DNA of 64,000 nucleotides from Prevotella sp. Its GTDB lineage: Bacteria > Bacteroidota > Bacteroidia > Bacteroidales > Bacteroidaceae. The stretch lies in contig JAEEJK010000104.1 of assembly GCA_016281815.1 (NCBI GenBank), positions 62,001 to 126,000 of the forward strand. Direction: 5' to 3'. Position numbers and translations under genes: made by a program. This document shows, in pieces, positions 1-8,297 of this stretch (its first letter is position 1; each line of letters begins with the position of its first letter). The notes under the pieces were generated by a model that was not told the origin of the DNA, ran no database searches, and saw nothing but the letters and a program-made list of their open reading frames with translations.

Positions 1-92
1 CGGGACCTTATTACAAATGGAGCGAATTTAGGTCATATTTCCTCCAAAAATTAGACAATTTCAAAATCTGATATCCATAAACAGTTAAAAAA

Positions 93-668
93 ATGAGAAA
101 GGTAATGATGATGTTAGCCATGGCACTGATAATCATAGGCTGTGGCAAGAACGGAAAAACAACTGATGGCACGGAAGACGGCCAGGGTTCATCAGGAACG
201 ACCAAGAATGCAGCCGTCTCAGATGCCGACCGCCAGAGCGATGAGTATATCGTCTCCCGTGTGCAGTCCATCTATGATGACATTTTTGCTGAATACAACA
301 AAGCCAACGAAGATGAGAGCACACCCACATCTTCTCCTGATGAGAAATACTGCAGTGACGATTGGAACAAGGCATTGCAAGCGGTTTCGGATTATGACCA
401 GCAGAACCATCCTGACGACATCGGCTTCTTTGAGGCAGACTATTGGGTGATGGGTCAGGATTTCGGCGATCTCTCCGTGAGCGACATCCAAGTGGTGGAA
501 CACGATGGCAACAAAGCGAAAGTGCAATTCGACCTGCACAACGACGGAGAGATTATTCCCGTCCGTTTGGACCTACAGTTTGAGCGTGGCGACTGGTTCA
601 TAGACGATTTCTATGAAATCGACCATGAATACGACTGGAAAAAGGACATGAAAGAGTATGTAAAATAG
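93..668 (+). CDS. putative lipoprotein, DUF3828-like
   Basis: A 191-residue protein that begins with a short basic and hydrophobic signal ending in a lipobox (IIIGC), so Cys17 is the likely lipidated residue. A low-complexity Gly/Ser/Thr/Asp linker follows. The rest is a compact acidic domain with a repeated aromatic/Asp pattern near the C-terminus (DWFIDDFYEID). Length and layout resemble the small DUF3828-type lipoproteins of Bacteroidetes, but that is a resemblance only. The ATG at 93 fits the signal peptide. It stands alone on the plus strand and converges on the gene ending at 700. Function unknown; it probably faces the periplasm. Confidence 0.7.
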   Translation: MRKVMMMLAMALIIIGCGKNGKTTDGTEDGQGSSGTTKNAAVSDADRQSDEYIVSRVQSIYDDIFAEYNKANEDESTPTSSPDEKYCSDDWNKALQAVSDYDQQNHPDDIGFFEADYWVMGQDFGDLSVSDIQVVEHDGNKAKVQFDLHNDGEIIPVRLDLQFERGDWFIDDFYEIDHEYDWKKDMKEYVK

Positions 669-698
669 AGGTGAGAGGTAAGAGGTGAGAGGTGAGAG
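667..698. repeat. GAGGTGA-type short tandem repeat
   Basis: About four imperfect copies of a 7-8 nt unit (gaggtgag, ggtaaga) fill nearly the whole gap between two convergent genes, starting right at the stop codon of the first. It belongs to a class of short tandem repeats seen at several gene ends in this window. Confidence 0.6.
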
Positions 699-699
699 A

Positions 700-1806
700 T
701 TACCTCAGATAGTCGGTGACGATGTATTTACGCAGTTGTTCCTTAGGGATGGCCAAATGTGTGATGCCGTCGGCAAATGACCCGATCTGATAGGGTTGGA
801 AACTGAACACTACCTCATCCTCCATGAGAGCAGCCTGAGGCAGGTCGTAATGACTCACATCATAATCCCTGCCTCCCAGTTTCTCAGCCAAGATTCCACG
901 AACCTTTCTGATGTCGCCAGCACGGAACAACTCGTTGTTGGTAAGGACTTTCATATTCCTCAGGTCAAACGTCACATACCGCTCTATGGGGAAATCATGT
1001 GCCCCATACGCATAGAAATTGGTAGAGATGAAATAGGTGACATACCTGTCGGATATGAATCTCGGCGACATGAAAATTCGCAGGTAACTGAGCGGGAAAG
1101 AGAAATCTTGGTTTTTGAGATAGTATACCTGACGCATGTACATATCCCTGAAATGGTCGACAATGGCTTGTCCGTCTGAGATATCCTCTATCTCAAAAGC
1201 ATCCGGGTGAGCCTTTCGTATCATCTCTGTGGGCAGCATCCCCTTGTTGAGGTTTTTCTCCAGATAGACATCATCATAATAGAGCATGTCCATATTGGTG
1301 AATGAATCCACGAAATTGATGATCCAGTATCTCAGGTGGTCCCATAGTTCACCTTCTGCAGAAGGAAAATCGACAAGGATCTTATAGCCGAAGTTGTTGG
1401 TATCGCATGCCTTGAAGTTGCAGGGAGAGACAGACTCGCACCTGGTGAACAGTTGTGGGTATTTGTTGGTGACCAGCATGCTGTCATTGCCCATTTCCGC
1501 CAATGGTCTTCTCACCCTCTCCAGTCCGAGGTCTCCACAGATGTCCCCATTCTGATACAGGGTGTCAGCAGGCAGGGCCGGTCCGATGATGGACGTCTCC
1601 CTCTTCTCCGACATCATGGAAAGGAAATGAACTTTCTCATAATCCTCATACAAGAGATAGTATTCCACCCCTCCGATATTCATCAAGGAATCGGATGTGG
1701 CATTCCTTATATCATCAACAAAGCCGGCATATTGTTGTGCCTTTGCAGCGGATGATACCAATAATATAGAAAGTAGAAAAAAGTATCTCAAACTGTTCGT
1801 ATCCAA
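700..1806 (-). CDS. secreted protein with DUF3298/RsiV-like C-terminal domain
   Basis: A 368-residue protein with a cleavable signal (hydrophobic stretch ending SSAAKAQQ). The C-terminal ~150 residues match the DUF3298 pattern: an YVTYFISTNFYAYGAHD-like core, a FDLRNMKVL strand and an ending about gastrointestinal-type PYQIGSFADGI. In other bacteria this domain occurs in RsiV and in cell-envelope proteins. No ATG is available at the N-terminus; the ORF starts with TTG at 1806, only 3 nt after the stop of the aminotransferase gene, so translation is probably coupled. Function unknown; it is exported. Confidence 0.65.
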   Translation of the reverse strand: MDTNSLRYFFLLSILLVSSAAKAQQYAGFVDDIRNATSDSLMNIGGVEYYLLYEDYEKVHFLSMMSEKRETSIIGPALPADTLYQNGDICGDLGLERVRRPLAEMGNDSMLVTNKYPQLFTRCESVSPCNFKACDTNNFGYKILVDFPSAEGELWDHLRYWIINFVDSFTNMDMLYYDDVYLEKNLNKGMLPTEMIRKAHPDAFEIEDISDGQAIVDHFRDMYMRQVYYLKNQDFSFPLSYLRIFMSPRFISDRYVTYFISTNFYAYGAHDFPIERYVTFDLRNMKVLTNNELFRAGDIRKVRGILAEKLGGRDYDVSHYDLPQAALMEDEVVFSFQPYQIGSFADGITHLAIPKEQLRKYIVTDYLR

Positions 1807-1809
1807 TTA

Positions 1810-2913
1810 TCAATTATCAAATCTGTTGATGGCCTCTGCGACCGTTTCCGCCTCCTCATCGCTCAACTCCGGTCCAATGGGCAGGCTCAGTTCGTGGGCA
1901 TGAATATCATCCGTGACCGGTAAGTGCATGCCATTCCACTGCTTATAACAAATCTGCCGGTGAGGCGGAGTCGGATAATGCACTTGAGTCTCTATCCCCT
2001 GGCGAAGAAGATAAGCCTGAAGTCTGTCTCTATCGTCTGCCAGCACAGGAAAGATGTGCCAGACATTCTGTCTCTCAGGCATGTCTGCCGGCAGATGAAC
2101 CGACGGATGGTTCAGCATGGAGTTGTAGACATCCGCAATACACCTGCGTCTGTCATTATCCTCTTCCAAATGTCTTAACCGAACACGAAGGATGGCAGCC
2201 TGCAACTCATCCATCCGTGAGTTGCGGCCAATCTTTGAAAACTCATATTTTTTAGGAGAACCATAATTTCTCAATATTCTGACCATTTCCGCCAACTCCT
2301 TATCATCTGTCGTCACAGCCCCGGCATCCCCCAATGCTCCAAGATTCTTGGTCGGATAAAAACTATGACCAGCAGCATTTCCCAGCGTCCCTGTCATCCT
2401 GTTTTCAAAACGGCATCCATGAGCCTGCGCGTTATCCTCCACCAGCAAAAGGCCATATTTCCTACACAAATTGCCGATATGTTCGGTATAAGCGCATCTG
2501 CCATACAGATGTACAATCATCACCGATTTTGTGCGCGGAGTGATGTGCTGCTCTATCAGTTGGTCATCCATCAGCAGCGTTTCGGCCTTTGGTTCGACCA
2601 GAACCGGTTTCAGGTGATTTTCGGTGATGGCAAGAATGGAAGCGATGTAGGTATTGGCCGGTACGATGACCTCATCGCCAGGCTTCAGTAGTCCCATCTC
2701 CATATATGCCCTATAAATCAATGTAAGGGCATCCAGACCATTTCCCACACCCACACAGTATCCGGCATGCAGGTAATCAGCATATTCTTGTTCGAAGCAC
2801 TGCAACTCAGGTCCCAGCAAGAACCATCCTGAGTCAACGACCCTATTGGTCGCTTCCAGGATCTCCTGCCTGTACCTTTGCGTGCGCTTAGCCAAACTGA
2901 TATACTGAATCAT
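1810..2913 (-). CDS. DegT/DnrJ/EryC1/StrS family sugar aminotransferase
   Basis: PLP-dependent aminotransferase of about 367 residues that converts a keto-sugar nucleotide into an amino sugar, typically dTDP-3-keto-6-deoxyhexose for FdtB/QdtB-type members. The Schiff-base lysine is in SFYPTKNLGALGDAGAV, with the PLP-binding segment VEDNAQAHGC before it and the GNGLDAL nucleotide-sugar loop near the N-terminus. I choose the ATG at 2913 (MIQYISLAKR), not the ORF start at 2958, because a promoter lies at 2918-2947. The start codon then falls almost on the predicted transcription start. It forms an operon with the DUF3298-like gene. It likely feeds the polysaccharide loci nearby; the exact substrate cannot be read from sequence. 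Confidence 0.85.
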   Translation of the reverse strand: MIQYISLAKRTQRYRQEILEATNRVVDSGWFLLGPELQCFEQEYADYLHAGYCVGVGNGLDALTLIYRAYMEMGLLKPGDEVIVPANTYIASILAITENHLKPVLVEPKAETLLMDDQLIEQHITPRTKSVMIVHLYGRCAYTEHIGNLCRKYGLLLVEDNAQAHGCRFENRMTGTLGNAAGHSFYPTKNLGALGDAGAVTTDDKELAEMVRILRNYGSPKKYEFSKIGRNSRMDELQAAILRVRLRHLEEDNDRRRCIADVYNSMLNHPSVHLPADMPERQNVWHIFPVLADDRDRLQAYLLRQGIETQVHYPTPPHRQICYKQWNGMHLPVTDDIHAHELSLPIGPELSDEEAETVAEAINRFDN

Positions 2914-2917
2914 CGTG

Positions 2918-2947
2918 CAAAAGTACGAATAAGCGAGAGGAAAGCAA
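2918..2947 (-). promoter_or_regulatory. Bacteroidetes sigma promoter for the aminotransferase operon
   Basis: On the minus strand: TTG, 19 nt, then TACTTTTG. The final G is only four bases before the ATG at 2913, so the transcript may be leaderless. The 40-bp block around it is 35/40 identical to the block upstream of rfbC at 8139-8178. Confidence 0.65.
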
Positions 2948-3024
2948 AATAAAAACACATATTTATTTTTCTTTCCCGGGGGAGAGGACTTTTGGTGAAG
3001 CGTGAGAACACAGCATTACTATTT

Positions 3025-3048
3025 CAACACAGAGTCACAGAGATACAG
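3025..3048. repeat. CACAGAGTCACAGAGATACAG repeat copy
   Basis: A 24-nt element (caacacagagtcacagag...) in the divergent gap between the aminotransferase and beta-barrel genes. The same family recurs as both arms of the inverted repeat at 56619-56676. Apart from this element and two promoters, the 2914-3269 gap shows nothing I recognise. Confidence 0.5.
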
Positions 3049-3171
3049 TGAGTAATAGTTTCTTAGTGTTGAACATCATTCGAATAAGGCACGAAAGACA
3101 AGAGTGAATGTTAAAAAACGAAGAAAAATGCGTATAAGCAGCCTCAAGGCAAAAAAATGAACGATTTCATT

Positions 3172-3201
3172 TTGTTCTGCGCTTGATTTGCATTATCTTT
3201 G
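3172..3201 (+). promoter_or_regulatory. Bacteroidetes sigma promoter for the beta-barrel protein gene
   Basis: TTTG at 3171-3174, a 19-nt spacer and TATCTTTG at 3194-3201. This predicts transcription from about 3207 and a leader of about 60 nt before the ATG at 3270. Confidence 0.65.
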
Positions 3202-3269
3202 CAGTCAAATTCGCGGGGAAGCACGTTTTTCTGGCTGCTTTCCGCCATGCATTCAGATAAAAAGATGAT

Positions 3270-4025
3270 ATGAAAAGAATATTGTTCTTTGTTTTTACAG
3301 CCATTCTGTCCTGTCCAGCCATGCATGCCCAAGAAGTCAGGTATGACTCCAACGGCCGTCAGGATCCCTCTACGATATGGGTGAACAAAGTGGATGGCAA
3401 CGAGGAATGGCGTGATGAGAACAGATGGCATGACCCATTCGACATCTACGCCGGTCCTGTAGTCGGTGTTGCCGCCTCCAATCTGACAGAATATGACAGC
3501 AAGTTTTATTTTGGTCCCTACATAGGCGGAATTCTGCAGGCTTATTTCAACAATCATTTCGGCATGAGTCTTGAATTTGCCTATTCCCGCCAAGGAGCCC
3601 GCGACGCATGGGCCAACTTCATGTCTGAAGATGATATCCAGATCAAGGATGATGAAGGAAACGTGGTGGGCAACAGGGCAAGAGGTCCTTATGAGTATCG
3701 TTTCGACTATATCAACACCTTATATAAATTGCGTTACTATCCCATCCGCCATTTCAATATCTATACAGGCTTTCTCTTTGGTGTCCACGTAGGAGCCAAG
3801 TGTAGTCTGGATGGAGACGACAGGGACATCAAGAGCCACCTTCGCAAGCGAGCCGCCCACATCATTGGCGGTATCGGATATGAATTGAACAACCTTTCCT
3901 TTGAGTGCTACTATGGTCTTCCGATTTCAAAACTTGCCAAATCCGACCAAGGTAAAAGGGTGCTGCGCAATGCCCATGAGCAGACTATCATGCTGACAGT
4001 GGGCTACCGAATTAAACTGTATTAA
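3270..4025 (+). CDS. outer-membrane beta-barrel (PorT-like) protein
   Basis: A 251-residue secreted protein with a clear signal peptide (ILFFVFTAILSCPAMHAQE). The body has alternating aromatic/glycine strands (YAGPVVGVAAS, FYFGPYIGGILQAYF, FNIYTGFLFGVHVGAK) ending in an aromatic-rich strand (MLTVGYRIKLY). This is the pattern of small Bacteroidetes outer-membrane beta-barrels (PF13568 type). It is monocistronic, with its own promoter and a strong terminator. The precise role is unknown; an outer-membrane structural or adhesion role is possible. Confidence 0.65.
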   Translation: MKRILFFVFTAILSCPAMHAQEVRYDSNGRQDPSTIWVNKVDGNEEWRDENRWHDPFDIYAGPVVGVAASNLTEYDSKFYFGPYIGGILQAYFNNHFGMSLEFAYSRQGARDAWANFMSEDDIQIKDDEGNVVGNRARGPYEYRFDYINTLYKLRYYPIRHFNIYTGFLFGVHVGAKCSLDGDDRDIKSHLRKRAAHIIGGIGYELNNLSFECYYGLPISKLAKSDQGKRVLRNAHEQTIMLTVGYRIKLY

Positions 4026-4048
4026 AGAAGGTATTTTTTATTAGATAT

Positions 4049-4078
4049 AAAAAGACGGGGGTTGTTTCCCGTCTTTTT
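4049..4078 (+). terminator. rho-independent terminator
   Basis: Perfect hairpin aaaaagacggg / cccgtcttttt with a short loop, followed by a T-rich run, 23 nt after the stop codon of the beta-barrel gene. The A-rich left arm could let it act in both directions. Confidence 0.85.
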
Positions 4079-4199
4079 CTTTTTTCGTTCAGACAGGAGC
4101 GTCATAAGAAAACAGGCAAAAATTTATCAAAAATAAGAAATTCAAAACAAAAAGACAAAATTTTCATAGAAAACCTTTCTATTTGACACAATAATTTAG

Positions 4200-4207
4200 T
4201 ATTTTTG
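4200..4207 (+). promoter_or_regulatory. -7 element upstream of glmS
   Basis: TATTTTTG followed by CACG, about 34 nt before the chosen ATG. The best upstream TTG (4183) is only 14 nt away, so the -33 element is weak. Confidence 0.5.
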
Positions 4208-4240
4208 CACGTTTTAATATCAAAACCAAATTATATCTAT

Positions 4241-6097
4241 ATGTGTGGAATTGTTGGATACATAGGAGCGCGGGAGGCATTTCCCATACTCATAGAAGGG
4301 CTTAAGCGACTGGAATATCGCGGTTATGACTCAGCGGGAGTAGCCTTGATCAACAGCGATCATGAAATGAGTATATACAAAGAAAAAGGCAAGGTTTCCA
4401 ATTTGGAACAACGAGCAGTGGGCCACGACACCAGCGGCAGCACCGGCATCGCCCACACTCGTTGGGCGACCCATGGTGAGCCCTCCTCCGTCAACGCCCA
4501 TCCCCATTTATCAGAAAGCGGCAGACTCGCGTTGGTGCACAACGGCATCATAGAGAACTACGGCAATATCAAAGAATATCTGACGGGGAAAGGCTATCAT
4601 TTCAAGAGCAGCACAGACACGGAAGTGCTCGTACAGTTGATAGAGTTTGTCCAGCAGCGTTTCCATCTTGAATTAGGCCTTGCCGTACTGTATGCCCTCC
4701 GCCGTGTGGTGGGCGCCTATGCCATAGCCGTTCTCGACCGAGAGCATCCCGACGAGATCATCTGCGCAAGGAAAAGCAGTCCGCTGGTCGTGGGTATCGG
4801 AGAGAACAACTCAGAGTATTTTCTTGCCTCAGACGCCCTTCCCATTGTGGGATATACCAAGCACATCCTGTATCTCAACGATGAGGAAGTGGCCGTAATC
4901 CGTTGCGGAAAGGAAATCACCATCAAGAACCTGGCCAACTCACGCGATCAAGTAGCCCCCAATGTCCACGATGTGGATATCGACCTCGACAAATTGGAAA
5001 AAGGAGGCTATCCTCATTATATGCTCAAGGAGATTTTCGAGCAACCCCGTTGCATTTCAGACTGCATGAGGGGTCGCCTGATGCCGTCAGAGCATAGGAT
5101 TGTGCTGAGTGCCATCCATTTGCATCGCGACCGACTATTGAATGCCGGCCGTTTCATCATTGTAGCCTGCGGCACCTCCTGGCACGCCGGGCTTATCGGC
5201 AAGCAGATGATTGAGCAATTCTGCCAAGTGCCTGTCGAGGTAGAGTATGCGAGCGAATTCAGGTATCGGAATCCCGTCATCAGGCAAGACGATGTAGTGA
5301 TAGCCATCTCTCAAAGCGGAGAGACAGCCGACACGCTGGCAGCCTTTGCGCTCGCGAAGGAAAAAGGCGCTTTATGTTTTGGCATTGTCAACTCTGTCGG
5401 TTCGAGCATAGCCCGTGCCTCCGACACAGGCATATACATCCACGTAGGTCCGGAGATCGGAGTAGCATCCACCAAAGCCTTCACGGGTCAGGTGACTGTC
5501 CTCACGCTATTTGCCCTTGCACTTGGTCATGAGATGGGAGTACTTTCACAGAAACTATATGAGGAACATATCGAGGAACTGGCCCGTATACCCGAAAAAA
5601 TCAAACAGATTCTTGAGCATAATGATTACATCCGTGATCTTGCACGCACCTTGACCTATGCCCGCAACACCCTATATATGGGCCGTGGCATGAACTACCC
5701 CGTAGCCTTGGAAGGAGCGCTCAAGTTGAAGGAAATCAGTTACATACATGCCGAAGGGTATCCTGCTGCCGAGATGAAGCATGGTCCCATAGCGTTGGTT
5801 GACGAGAACATGCCTGTCGTGTTTGTCGCCACCCACCATCGCCTGTACAAGAAAATCATCAGCAACATCCAGGAGGTCATCGCCCGGAACGGGCGCATCA
5901 TCGCCATCGTCACCGAGGGCGACCAAGAAGTAAAGGCACTCTCCTCCTTTGTCATCGAGATTCCCGAGACATTGGAGACCTTAGCGCCCCTTCTTTCCGT
6001 CATCCCCCTGCAACTGATAGCCTATCATGTGGCTGTAGCAAAAGGTCTGAATGTAGACCAGCCCCGCAATTTGGCCAAAAGTGTGACGGTGGAATAA
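4241..6097 (+). CDS. glmS: glutamine--fructose-6-phosphate aminotransferase (isomerizing)
   Basis: Makes glucosamine-6-phosphate from fructose-6-phosphate and glutamine, the entry point to UDP-GlcNAc for peptidoglycan and LPS. The true start is the ATG at 4241, because the catalytic Cys must be residue 2 (MCGIVGYIGA). The ORF-track extension of 12 residues is rejected. The N-terminal glutaminase domain shows HTRWATHG and NGIIENY. Two SIS domains follow, with ACGTSWHAG, SQSGETADT, the GVASTKAFTGQ loop and EGALKLKEISYIHAEGY. The C-terminus ends in the family hallmark NLAKSVTVE. The 618-residue length is normal. It is monocistronic and converges on the UDP-glucose dehydrogenase gene. Confidence 0.97.
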   Translation: MCGIVGYIGAREAFPILIEGLKRLEYRGYDSAGVALINSDHEMSIYKEKGKVSNLEQRAVGHDTSGSTGIAHTRWATHGEPSSVNAHPHLSESGRLALVHNGIIENYGNIKEYLTGKGYHFKSSTDTEVLVQLIEFVQQRFHLELGLAVLYALRRVVGAYAIAVLDREHPDEIICARKSSPLVVGIGENNSEYFLASDALPIVGYTKHILYLNDEEVAVIRCGKEITIKNLANSRDQVAPNVHDVDIDLDKLEKGGYPHYMLKEIFEQPRCISDCMRGRLMPSEHRIVLSAIHLHRDRLLNAGRFIIVACGTSWHAGLIGKQMIEQFCQVPVEVEYASEFRYRNPVIRQDDVVIAISQSGETADTLAAFALAKEKGALCFGIVNSVGSSIARASDTGIYIHVGPEIGVASTKAFTGQVTVLTLFALALGHEMGVLSQKLYEEHIEELARIPEKIKQILEHNDYIRDLARTLTYARNTLYMGRGMNYPVALEGALKLKEISYIHAEGYPAAEMKHGPIALVDENMPVVFVATHHRLYKKIISNIQEVIARNGRIIAIVTEGDQEVKALSSFVIEIPETLETLAPLLSVIPLQLIAYHVAVAKGLNVDQPRNLAKSVTVE

Positions 6098-6103
6098 GGA
6101 TTA

Positions 6104-6178
6104 GTTCATAGTGCATAGTGCATAGTTCATAGTTTATGTGAACTCACAACTATGAACTATGCACTATGAACTGTGAAC
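6104..6178. repeat. CATAGTGCATAGTTCATAG inverted repeat between convergent genes
   Basis: Two perfect 21-bp arms (6114-6134 and 6148-6168) separated by 13 nt, inside a longer array of catag-t-t/g-c units. There is no U-tract, so it is not a classical terminator. It sits exactly between the convergent glmS and dehydrogenase genes. Confidence 0.7.
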
Positions 6179-6190
6179 TATGAAAGTGAA

Positions 6191-7504
6191 CTATTTTCCG
6201 ATGCAGTGGTATTCGAAGCCATATTCGGCCAATTCCTCTGCATCGTAGATGTTGCGTCCATCGATGACGAGGGCGTTGCGCATGGTCTTTTTCATGACGC
6301 CCCAACTTGGCAGTCGGAATAGTTTCCACTCCGTAAGCATGAGCATGGCATCTGCATCGAGGACGGCATCATACATGTCCTTGGCATATTCAACCACATC
6401 GCCGAGGCGTCTCTTGCACTCATCCATGGCAACGGGGTCGAACACCCTGACCTTGCATCCTGCTTTCAGCAGCAAGTCGATGGTTACCAGCGAGGTAGCC
6501 TCTCTCATGTCGTCTGTCTCCGGTTTGAAAGATAACCCCCAAACGGCAATGGTCTTACCCTCTAACTGTCCATCCAAACATTTGCTGAGTTTGGAGAACA
6601 CGACCGTTTTCTGATGCTCATTAACCTCCTCAACAGCCTTGAGGACCTTCATCTCGTATCCGTTTTTCTCAGCGGTCTTGATGAGAGCCTTGACATCTTT
6701 GGGGAAGCAACTGCCACCATATCCACATCCTGGATAAAGGAATTTTCTTCCGATGCGAGTATCCGCTCCGATACCTCTTCTGACCATCTCCACATCAGCC
6801 CCAACAATCTCACAAAGGTTGGCAATATCGTTCATAAAACTGATGCGGGTAGCCAACATGGAGTTGGCAGCATACTTAATCATCTCAGCGGAAGGAATAT
6901 CTGTGAATATCACACGGAAATTGTTGAGCATGAATGGCCTGTACAGCCTCATCATCAGAGAGCGTGCTCTTTCCGACTCCACGCCAACAATCACACGGTC
7001 GGGGCTCATGAAATCCTTGATGGCTGCACCCTCCTTCAGAAATTCAGGATTGGACGCCACATCGAAAGGAATCTGCTCTCCACGTTTTTCCAGTTCCTCC
7101 TCGATAGCAGCCTTCACTTTCATGGCCGTTCCAACGGGAACGGTGGATTTTGTCACCAGGACGGTATATTTTTTGATATTCTGTCCGAACTCTCTTGCCA
7201 CATTCAGCACATACTTAAGATCAGCAGACCCATCCTCATCGGGAGGAGTACCCACAGCGCTGAAAACCAGTGCCACATCATCGATGACATCCTTGAGACT
7301 TGTTGTGAACGTCAATCTGCCCTCGTTGGCATTTCTTTTCACCATTTCATCCAGTCCAGGCTCATAAATGGGGATTTTGCCATTTTTGAGGTTTTCTATC
7401 TTTTCCTCGTCAATGTCCACGCAGGCGACATGGACACCCATTTCTGCGAAGCATGCTCCGCTAACCAGGCCAACATAGCCTGTTCCAACTACTGCAACAT
7501 TCAT
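6191..7504 (-). CDS. ugd: UDP-glucose 6-dehydrogenase
   Basis: Oxidises UDP-glucose to UDP-glucuronate using two NAD+, supplying uronic acid for surface polysaccharide. The N-terminal Rossmann motif is VAVVGTGYVGLVSGACFA. Other family landmarks are TKSTVPVGT, NPEFLKEGAA and the catalytic Cys in GYGGSCFPKDVKAL. The C-terminal UDP-binding domain has GLSFKPETDDMREA. Length is 437, as expected. It is followed by rfbC on the same strand (16 nt upstream), so the two are probably cotranscribed. A second, AlgD-type dehydrogenase lies at 25178. Confidence 0.95.
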   Translation of the reverse strand: MNVAVVGTGYVGLVSGACFAEMGVHVACVDIDEEKIENLKNGKIPIYEPGLDEMVKRNANEGRLTFTTSLKDVIDDVALVFSAVGTPPDEDGSADLKYVLNVAREFGQNIKKYTVLVTKSTVPVGTAMKVKAAIEEELEKRGEQIPFDVASNPEFLKEGAAIKDFMSPDRVIVGVESERARSLMMRLYRPFMLNNFRVIFTDIPSAEMIKYAANSMLATRISFMNDIANLCEIVGADVEMVRRGIGADTRIGRKFLYPGCGYGGSCFPKDVKALIKTAEKNGYEMKVLKAVEEVNEHQKTVVFSKLSKCLDGQLEGKTIAVWGLSFKPETDDMREATSLVTIDLLLKAGCKVRVFDPVAMDECKRRLGDVVEYAKDMYDAVLDADAMLMLTEWKLFRLPSWGVMKKTMRNALVIDGRNIYDAEELAEYGFEYHCIGK

Positions 7505-7520
7505 TATTTAGGAATTAAAA

Positions 7521-8093
7521 CTATTTATACAAATCGACATTGTAATCAAACGGAGAATGCAGTTCTTTCAGCAAAGGATGGTGTTTGTCCTTCTCAGAAA
7601 GGATGATTTTGTCGACCGGCAATTTCCAGTCTATATTAAGGTCAGGGTCATCCCATGCGATGCCTCCCTCACTCTCAGGATGATAGAACTCATCGCATTT
7701 GTATTGGAAAATCACCTCATCAGAAAGAACGGCAAAGCCATGTGCAAAGCCGCGTGGAATATAGAACTGCAGCCGGTTTTCTCCTGTCAGTTCTGCAGCC
7801 ACATATTTGCCATAGGTAGGTGAACCCTTCCTGATATCCACCGCCACATCCAGCACACATCCCTTCATCACCCTTACCAGTTTGCTTTGAGAGAAAGGCC
7901 ATTTCTGATAATGGAGTCCTCTGAGAACACCATACGAGGATTTGCTTTCGTTATCCTGAACGAAATCGATGGTTCTCACCAGTTTGTCAAACACTCTTTT
8001 TGAATAAGTCTCAAAAAAATATCCCCTGGCATCCTCAAAAATCCTGGGTTTCAGCAAAACTACATCTTCTATTTCTGTTTTGATTATTTCCAT
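7521..8093 (-). CDS. rfbC: dTDP-4-dehydrorhamnose 3,5-epimerase
   Basis: Double epimerisation of dTDP-4-keto-6-deoxyglucose on the way to dTDP-L-rhamnose. I take the ATG at 8093 (MEIIKTEIEDVV), not 8111, because family members start with this strand. The catalytic His lies in VLRGLHYQKWP, and the cupin landmarks YIPRGFAHGFAVLSD and YHPESEGGIAWDDPDLNIDW are present. About 190 residues, normal length. The other rhamnose genes (rfbA, B, D) are not in this window. It has a strong promoter about 50 nt upstream and reads into ugd. Confidence 0.93.
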   Translation of the reverse strand: MEIIKTEIEDVVLLKPRIFEDARGYFFETYSKRVFDKLVRTIDFVQDNESKSSYGVLRGLHYQKWPFSQSKLVRVMKGCVLDVAVDIRKGSPTYGKYVAAELTGENRLQFYIPRGFAHGFAVLSDEVIFQYKCDEFYHPESEGGIAWDDPDLNIDWKLPVDKIILSEKDKHHPLLKELHSPFDYNVDLYK

Positions 8094-8139
8094 TTTTCTT
8101 TTGTCGGTCAATTACAACTAAGCAACTACAATACGACTG

Positions 8140-8169
8140 CAAAGGTACGAATAAGCAAGTGGAAAGCAA
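8140..8169 (-). promoter_or_regulatory. Bacteroidetes sigma promoter for rfbC-ugd
   Basis: On the minus strand: TTG, 19 nt, TACCTTTG. Transcription is predicted to start near 8135, about 40 nt before the rfbC ATG. Near-duplicate of the promoter at 2918-2947. Confidence 0.65.
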
Positions 8170-8297
8170 AACAAAAAGTCATTTTTTTGCTTTCTTTCCC
8201 GAGCGGGATATATAGTTTCTTCTTATCTTCTGTTTCTCTATAACTGTGTTGCAATTTATATTAAAGTGGGAGCACATAAAAACTTTGATGTTACTGA

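Noticed and set aside
4205-4240. Extended N-terminus of GlmS
   Set aside because: GlmS needs Cys at residue 2 after processing; the true start is at 4241.
6614-7606. 330-codon plus-strand ORF
   Set aside because: Opposite strand of UDP-glucose dehydrogenase; no recognisable domain.
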